Below, one piece after another: positions 58,939 through 64,000 of a stretch of DNA of 64,000 bases. Numbering within the stretch: the first letter of the stretch is position 1; every line of letters begins with the position of its first letter. The stretch is from a virus, in the IMG/VR virus record IMGVR_UViG_3300025770_000870, positions 177,919-241,918 of that record; one strand, given 5' to 3'. A program made the translations under genes and the position numbers. The notes beneath the pieces were generated by a model that was not told where the DNA came from, did not search any database, and was given only the letters and a program-made list of their open reading frames with translations.

Positions 58939-60606
58939 ATGTCTCTAAAAAAAGATTTATCCAAATACAAACCTAGAAAAGAACAACAAGAAGCTTTAGA
59001 ATTTATTGATGGTCAATTCAATGCTGATCCTCTAAAGAAATTCTTTCTACTTAATTTACCAGTTGGGACCGGTAAAAGTCACTTAGCTTTGATGATATCA
59101 GAATGGTATCGAAAAAATGTTAACCGAACAGCTAGAGTTGATATTATAACTAACAGTAAAATATTACAAGATCAATATGCTGATACTTATAAATCAATAT
59201 CCGATTTAAAGGGTAAAGATAATTATGAGTGTGAGCAATACTCTTGTTCTTGTGCTCAAGGTGCTGAGTTTAATAAACTTAATAAGACTACTTGTGATTC
59301 TTGTCCATATTCAAATTCTAGAGAATCTTATATGGCTGGGGGTATTTCATTGACAAATTTCTATCTTTATATATTATACGCTATGTATAATCCTAAGATG
59401 ATGGAGAATAGAGGGGCTAGGGTATTGGTGGTCGATGAAGCTCATGATTTTGATGATGTTATGTCTGATTTTGTTTCTATTAGAATGACAGAGGGTATAA
59501 TTAAGAAATTTATGTTTAGTGACGAAAAGAATCTTATTAAGAAATTAAAAGCTGTTCGTAACATAGAACAGTATGTTTCATATCTTAGAATATTAAATAG
59601 TGAGATACTATCAACTGTTGAGAGTATGGAAAAGGGAATTGGTTCTAAGAGTAGAAATGTTCGAGAAGATAAGAGAGATCTTAAATTAAGTAAGTTATTT
59701 AAATCTAAAAATTCGGATGTTAAGGTAATGCAATTAGTTAATGATTTGAGACAGTATCAAGTCAAGATAGAACTTTTCTTAAAAGAGTTCAAGGAGAATC
59801 CAAATAACTGGGTGCTTGAATCTAGATATAATGAAAAGTTAAGGCAAAAAGAGTTATCATTAGAGCCTATTTGGGCTTATGACTACTTAGATAAGTATGT
59901 ATTTAGTAATTATGATATGGTTTTTCTTATGTCTGGTACTATTTTGGATAAGAATTTATTCTGTCAGTTGAATGGTTTAGATATTAAGAAAGCAGCTTAT
60001 TACTCAATTGAGTCTCCATTTCCATTAAAGAATAGACCACTATATTATATGCCTCTTGGTAAGATGTCATATAAGAGTAAAGAGGAAACATTCAAAAGAT
60101 ATATTCCATATATTAAGAAGTTATTGAGTAAGTATGAGGGTAAGAAAGGTATTATACACACCAATTCATTTGAATTAGCTAATTGGATACAGAAATCAAT
60201 AAAGGATCCAAGATTGGTTTACCATGATTCATCCAATAAAGATGAAGTTCTAAAGATGCATTTTGAGAGTGATGAACCAACAGTTATTGTTAGTCCAAGT
60301 ATGGGTACTGGTGTTTCGTTTGATGATGAAAGAGCTAGATTTCAAATAATCGCTAAGGTTCCTTATCCTAGTTTAGCTTCTCAGAAGAATAAATTGAGAC
60401 AAAGTAATAACCCGGATTGGTATGCTTGGAAGACGGTTTCTGGTATAATACAGATGAGTGGTAGAGCAGTTAGGTCAAATACTGACTACTGTGATACGAT
60501 TATAATCGATGGTTCTTTTGGTGATGTTATTAAACATAGTTCACACTTCTTACCACAATGGGTACAAAGTGCGGTCAAACGTATTAATATAAAAATAGAA
60601 GCCTAA
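58939..60606 (+). CDS. dinG: DinG/XPD-type superfamily 2 helicase
   Basis: 555 residues from the ATG used here (in-frame open sequence before it is AT-rich and hydrophobic by chance). Walker A PVGTGKSH (41-48), an Fe-S-type cysteine cluster CEQYSCSCAQG ... CDSCPY (about 98-122), DEAH box VVDEAHDFD (165-173), MSGTILDKN, and the final GRAVRS (motif VI). These are the hallmarks of DinG/Rad3 5'-3' helicases. It probably unwinds DNA or R-loops during replication or recombination. Terminator follows. Confidence 0.88.
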   Translation: MSLKKDLSKYKPRKEQQEALEFIDGQFNADPLKKFFLLNLPVGTGKSHLALMISEWYRKNVNRTARVDIITNSKILQDQYADTYKSISDLKGKDNYECEQYSCSCAQGAEFNKLNKTTCDSCPYSNSRESYMAGGISLTNFYLYILYAMYNPKMMENRGARVLVVDEAHDFDDVMSDFVSIRMTEGIIKKFMFSDEKNLIKKLKAVRNIEQYVSYLRILNSEILSTVESMEKGIGSKSRNVREDKRDLKLSKLFKSKNSDVKVMQLVNDLRQYQVKIELFLKEFKENPNNWVLESRYNEKLRQKELSLEPIWAYDYLDKYVFSNYDMVFLMSGTILDKNLFCQLNGLDIKKAAYYSIESPFPLKNRPLYYMPLGKMSYKSKEETFKRYIPYIKKLLSKYEGKKGIIHTNSFELANWIQKSIKDPRLVYHDSSNKDEVLKMHFESDEPTVIVSPSMGTGVSFDDERARFQIIAKVPYPSLASQKNKLRQSNNPDWYAWKTVSGIIQMSGRAVRSNTDYCDTIIIDGSFGDVIKHSSHFLPQWVQSAVKRINIKIEA

Positions 60607-60636
60607 AAAAAGAGACTCGATTGAGTCTCTTTTTTG
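60605..60636. terminator. Bidirectional terminator
   Basis: A-run, AGAGACTC/GAGTCTCT stem with GATT loop, T-run; the convergent minus gene ends 18 bp downstream. Confidence 0.9.
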
Positions 60637-60653
60637 TTTTATATATCTGTTAA

Positions 60654-60995
60654 TTATTTCTTTTCTATTGTTACTTCATAATAAGTACCATTTCTACCAC
60701 CTACACTAAGTACTGGAAATTTCTCTTTCATTTCTTTGAGAATTTCCTCATCAAAAGGCATATATACATAAAAAGCTTCTTTACCATCATTTTTCCATCC
60801 ATCTCCATTCCAAATGAATGCTGTTTTATCTGACCCAGGATCACTTACACCCTTGAACTTTTTACCTAAATCATGACCCTCATTACCTGAGTTGATATCT
60901 TTAACTTCTAAATCATTGTTTTGTAAGAAGGATTTAGCCATGTCAATTTCTTTAGATTCTACACTTTCGTTAAATTTTAACCAATTCTTAATCAT
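60654..60995 (-). CDS. Protein with capsid-targeting peptide
   Basis: 113 residues. MIKNWLKFNESVESKEIDM is the shared peptide (FNE before Ser). A short lipase-like alpha/beta C-domain follows (GGWKNDGKEAFYVYMPF, EMKEKFPVLSVGGRNGTYYEV). The ATG overlaps the previous stop by one base, so it is coupled to the next capsid-targeting-peptide gene. No catalytic motif is certain. Confidence 0.7.
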   Translation of the reverse strand: MIKNWLKFNESVESKEIDMAKSFLQNNDLEVKDINSGNEGHDLGKKFKGVSDPGSDKTAFIWNGDGWKNDGKEAFYVYMPFDEEILKEMKEKFPVLSVGGRNGTYYEVTIEKK

Positions 60996-61468
60996 TATTT
61001 CTTTTTCTTTTTAGCTAAGATTGCTTTTTGTAATCCAGCTGGAAGTTTCTTTTGACCCGCAGTTAATCCTTTGGTATCTACTTTATCTTCCTTCTTATCT
61101 TCCTTCTTATCTTTAGTATCTTTCTTACCTTTAACATCTTTCTTATCATCCTTATCAACATCTTTACCTTCTTTTTTCTTACCTTTTTGTTTATCTAAGT
61201 AAGCTTTTAACCCAGCGTTCATGCCTTTTTTCTCAACTACTTGTGATTCTTCGTCACCCCAGAGTCTTATTTTTCTTTGGTTTTCTTTTTCTTCTAAATC
61301 TTCTTCTTCTTCATCTGATACGGAACCTAACTGTCCTTCAAAATCTTCAATACCTTCAACATCATCGATTAAATCTGTATTTTCTTCTTCCGGATTGATA
61401 TCATCTTCATTATTAAATCTACCAAGATCTCTAGGATCGTAGTTTTCAAATTTCTTTAGGTATTTCAT
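60995..61468 (-). CDS. Lysine-rich protein with capsid-targeting peptide
   Basis: 157 residues. MKYLKKFENYDPRDLGRF is the shared peptide (KFE before Asn). An acidic stretch follows (EEEEDLEEKENQR), then a lysine/aspartate-rich tail of about 70 residues built of KDDKKD and KDTKDKKEDKKED units and ending KAILAKKKKK. The highly basic C-terminus would bind packaged DNA, like T4 internal proteins. Transcribed first in the minus-strand pair. Disordered, no enzymatic motif. Confidence 0.75.
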   Translation of the reverse strand: MKYLKKFENYDPRDLGRFNNEDDINPEEENTDLIDDVEGIEDFEGQLGSVSDEEEEDLEEKENQRKIRLWGDEESQVVEKKGMNAGLKAYLDKQKGKKKEGKDVDKDDKKDVKGKKDTKDKKEDKKEDKVDTKGLTAGQKKLPAGLQKAILAKKKKK

Positions 61469-61603
61469 ATATGTTAATATTTTTTATAACTTATATATTA
61501 AATTATATAATGTAATTTCTTGATTTATCTTCTTTTGTTAATGTTTTTAAAAAAAAACATTTTATTTCACCTTTTTTCTAGGTGGTTTTTAATATATATT
61601 AAT

Positions 61604-62416
61604 ATGAATAGTATAAAGAGATATGGTGAATATGTGAGTTTCGATGACATGGCCTTTGAGTTTGTTGACTCATTCCAAACGATGATAAAAGAGAATGATG
61701 AGTTGGATGATGATGGTGATTGGAAAACACATTGGAAAAAATTTAAAAACGATTTAAAATTACACGGTGGTCTTATCGGTACATTTGGTGCTGGTATCGG
61801 TGCTTTCATACCCGTTGTTCAATCAATGATGGGTAATATGAATATATCAACCGAGGTCACTCTTGAAATTTCTGTATTACTCACTATATGTTCATTGACT
61901 ATAATTTATTTAGAAGAAAAGAAATTTAAAAATTATGAGGAAGAAGCTTTATTAACAAAAGATTCTAAATCTATGTTAGAAGAATTGAAGATGAGAGGTA
62001 TTGGAAACGGCCTTGTTAAATTGGTTATCAAATCTTTTGAATCTGTGACTAATATATTTTCGGTTATTGGAAAACATTTAGGAGCTCTTGTTGGAGGTGT
62101 TATTGATATGTTTACTTATACAGCTTTAATGATTCCTGTTATGAATGGTATATTGTATTTAATTGGTAAGTATGAACTTACTCCTGAAACAGTTATTCAA
62201 AATCTTATAGGCCTTGCTGCTGGTATAGGTACATTAGTTGCTAAACATGGCATAAATTATATAATTAATAAGATTAAAGGAAAATTCAAAATAGAAAAAG
62301 GTGATGTCCTTGATGAACTCGACACACCAAAAATCCAAAAATTTAATCTTTATGGATCCGATATCGATGATATGTTTGATGATATTGAACCTATAAACGA
62401 TGAGAACTTAATTTAA
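61604..62416 (+). CDS. Membrane protein with capsid-targeting-like start
   Basis: 270 residues from the ATG used here. MNSIKRYGEYVSFDD resembles the shared peptide (KRYGEY) without a clear cleavage site. Four hydrophobic segments: 59-77 (GLIGTFGAGIGAFIPVVQS), 85-101 (LEISVLLTICSLTIIYL), 166-190 (HLGALVGGVIDMFTYTALMIPVM) and 205-225 (LIGLAAGIGTLVAKHGI). Acidic loops follow. It may be an injected pore or superinfection-exclusion protein; no motif proves it. The promoter-like TATATAT is 5 nt away. Confidence 0.6.
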   Translation: MNSIKRYGEYVSFDDMAFEFVDSFQTMIKENDELDDDGDWKTHWKKFKNDLKLHGGLIGTFGAGIGAFIPVVQSMMGNMNISTEVTLEISVLLTICSLTIIYLEEKKFKNYEEEALLTKDSKSMLEELKMRGIGNGLVKLVIKSFESVTNIFSVIGKHLGALVGGVIDMFTYTALMIPVMNGILYLIGKYELTPETVIQNLIGLAAGIGTLVAKHGINYIINKIKGKFKIEKGDVLDELDTPKIQKFNLYGSDIDDMFDDIEPINDENLI

Positions 62417-62479
62417 GATACTGGATTATTATAAACTTAGTTAGTTCATTTAATATAATATTAAAATAAAAGATATTTA

Positions 62480-63814
62480 ATGACTACACCTCAATTAGAG
62501 AAAGTATATTTTAATTACGTTGTAAGCAACAAGAAGTTTTTCGAGATCGTAAAACCGTTCTTCTTTAGGAATTCAGAAATCCAATTTGTTTATGGGGTAA
62601 TTAGAAATTATATGTTAAGTGGTAAAGACCCTGACATTCCAAGCCCAAGACAAATATTAGATATGGTTTCTTTAGAAGATAAAGAAGGTAATATCACGAA
62701 AGATATTTTAAAATCAATACTAAAAGTAGATCTTAAAGAATATGATGAGAAGAATTTCATCGAACCTAATTTTAATGGTTGGGTACTTTCTAATAGGTTG
62801 AAAACTGGTACTGTTGATATAATAGATGAGACAAGAGGTCTTGATAATATATCTGATTTTGATAAAGCGATTGAAGCAGCAAATAGAATAAAATGTATAG
62901 TTGATGATATGTCAAGTTTAAATTTTATTCAAGATGATGATTTAGGATCCGATTTTGATGATGCTGAAAATCACATACAAGATTCTTCCAAATTTAAAGT
63001 TAAATGTGGATTTGAGACAATTGATCATATGCTTGGTGGTGGATGGGACATTCAAACACTAAATGTGATAATGGCTGAAACTAATGGTGGTAAATCACTA
63101 TGGATGCAAAATTTTGCTGTTCATTCCGCTAATATGGGTTCTAACGTCCTATATATAACTATGGAAATGAGTGAGCGAAAAGTTATGAAGAGACTTGGTG
63201 CTATGAGATTGAAGATTCCTATCAATGATTATGATAATGTATCAAAGGATACTGATTTAATTAAAAAGAAAATAGCGGCTTTGAGTCAAACTGAGGGGGT
63301 TGGTGATATTTTTGAAAAGAGTGTCGGTAAAATTTATACTAAATTTTGGGCTGCTGGTACCGCGAACATTTCAGACTTTGATAACTATATTCAAAGATTG
63401 AAAGAAAAGAAAGGTATTAAGATAGACATGATAGTTGTTGATTATATAACATTAATTGCTCCTATTAAAGGAATCGGATCTGATAACTTATACTCTAAAG
63501 GTAAACAATTAGCCGAGGGTCTGAGAGCACTGGGAGCTAAATATATGTGTCCTGTTATCACCGGTGTTCAAGTAGCTAAAGATGCTTGGGGATCATCTGA
63601 TATAACATTAGAGAGTGTTCCTGAGTCTAAGGCGATAGCCGAAACTGCTGATACATTCTTCGCTATTATCAGAACGGAAGAAATGAAAAGACAAAACCTT
63701 TATAGGTTTAAGTTATTAAAACAAAGAGATGGTGATTTCTTAAAATCACAGATAAGGTTGAATTTGAATTCGACATATTTGACTCTTGAAAATGATCAAT
63801 TTATCGATCAATAA
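62480..63814 (+). CDS. 41: Replicative DNA helicase (T4 gp41/DnaB-like)
   Basis: 444 residues (T4 gp41 475). The N-terminal domain resembles T4 (RNSEIQFVYGVIRNYM), then the RecA core: Walker A ETNGGKS (200-206), YITMEMS with the catalytic Glu, Walker B MIVVDYITLI, and a C-terminal VQVAKDAWGSSDI and FFAIIRTEEM strand. The helicase drives fork unwinding with gp61 primase. No primase was found in the window; it may follow. The gene is directly before the window end, on plus. Confidence 0.93.
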   Translation: MTTPQLEKVYFNYVVSNKKFFEIVKPFFFRNSEIQFVYGVIRNYMLSGKDPDIPSPRQILDMVSLEDKEGNITKDILKSILKVDLKEYDEKNFIEPNFNGWVLSNRLKTGTVDIIDETRGLDNISDFDKAIEAANRIKCIVDDMSSLNFIQDDDLGSDFDDAENHIQDSSKFKVKCGFETIDHMLGGGWDIQTLNVIMAETNGGKSLWMQNFAVHSANMGSNVLYITMEMSERKVMKRLGAMRLKIPINDYDNVSKDTDLIKKKIAALSQTEGVGDIFEKSVGKIYTKFWAAGTANISDFDNYIQRLKEKKGIKIDMIVVDYITLIAPIKGIGSDNLYSKGKQLAEGLRALGAKYMCPVITGVQVAKDAWGSSDITLESVPESKAIAETADTFFAIIRTEEMKRQNLYRFKLLKQRDGDFLKSQIRLNLNSTYLTLENDQFIDQ

Positions 63815-63829
63815 AAATGAAAAAAATCT

Positions 63830-64000
63830 ATGATTAAAAAGAAAGATGAAGAATTCGATGATGAGTTGAATGATGAAATAAATGATGATGATAAATTAGA
63901 CATCGTTGAAGAGTCGGGTGATGCTGAAGAGTCGGGTGATGCTGAAGAGTCGGGTGATGCTGAAGAGTCGGGTGATGCTGATAAGAAGAAAGAGGGAGAT
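63830..64000 (+). CDS. Acidic repeat protein, N-terminal part (partial)
   Basis: ATG at 63830, open to the window end (57 codons). MIKKKDEEFDDELNDEINDDD, then four copies of EESGDA and a DKKKEGD segment. The rest lies outside. Very acidic and disordered; the product cannot be named. It starts 15 bp after gp41, so is probably co-transcribed. Confidence 0.65.
   Translation, partial: MIKKKDEEFDDELNDEINDDDKLDIVEESGDAEESGDAEESGDAEESGDADKKKEGD
63908..63979 (+). repeat. Four perfect 18-bp tandem repeats
   Basis: Unit GAAGAGTCGGGTGATGCT at 63908, 63926, 63944 and 63962; encodes E-E-S-G-D-A. The copies are identical, which points to recent expansion by slippage. Confidence 0.93.

Noticed and set aside
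63817-63837. ATG-led six-codon frame between gp41 and the last gene
   Set aside because: Too short (MKKIYD) and it overlaps the start of the next gene; nothing supports translation.

Overview
The window is a strongly AT-rich, densely packed segment of a large T4-type (straight-tailed, contractile) bacteriophage genome. T4 core homologues are readable on both strands: large terminase (gp17), baseplate gp25, clamp loader gp44, tail completion gp15, late sigma gp55, head completion gp4, portal gp20, prohead protease gp21, major capsid gp23, DNA polymerase gp43 (only its N-terminal half), and helicase gp41. A Bacteroidota host, probably flavobacterial, is inferred. The reasons are the near absence of Shine-Dalgarno sequences, the eukaryote-like type II glutamine synthetase and a tmRNA-type RNA whose tag appears to start with Gly.

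Layout. 0-9 kb: packaging (gp17), ClpS, a HAD phosphatase, a spanin-like pair, small proteins with a shared N-terminal peptide, gp25, gp44 and gp15. 9-20 kb: gp55, glutamine synthetase, a truncated glutamyl-tRNA synthetase, gp4, portal and an RNase R-type exonuclease. 20-30 kb: the head module (a gp21-scaffold fusion with eleven 14-residue repeats, then gp23), an NFACT-R protein, a metallopeptidase, a tmRNA-type RNA, NADAR, Dam methylase and a truncated capsid-protein paralogue. 30-44 kb: a minus-strand run of small proteins with the shared N-terminal peptide, a 1955-residue baseplate/fibre-type protein with a propeller-like region, and a 1274-residue hydrophobic repeat protein (tape-measure candidate). 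44-55 kb: mostly small unknowns plus a minimal family-A-polymerase-like protein, a glycosyltransferase, a retropepsin-like protein, a second metallopeptidase, a 2H phosphoesterase resembling anti-CBASS Acb1, and thymidylate synthase. 55-64 kb: split gp43, a DinG-like helicase and gp41.

Three themes connect the genes. First, about 15 otherwise unrelated small proteins start with the same kind of short basic-aromatic peptide, usually ending in F/Y-x-E or F-N-E. It looks like the T4 capsid targeting sequence cut by gp21, so these proteins may be packaged in the head and delivered with the DNA. Second, the phage appears to carry its own translation-rescue and proteolysis kit: a tmRNA with an unusually long predicted tag, an RNase R-like enzyme, an NFACT-R protein with the capsid-targeting peptide, and ClpS. 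Third, many genes have a TATATATAC element 3-5 nt before the start codon. That matches a gp55-type late promoter that would produce leaderless mRNAs.

No canonical tRNA genes, CRISPR arrays, integrase or insertion sequences were seen. Family assignments come from reading motifs by eye; no database search was run.
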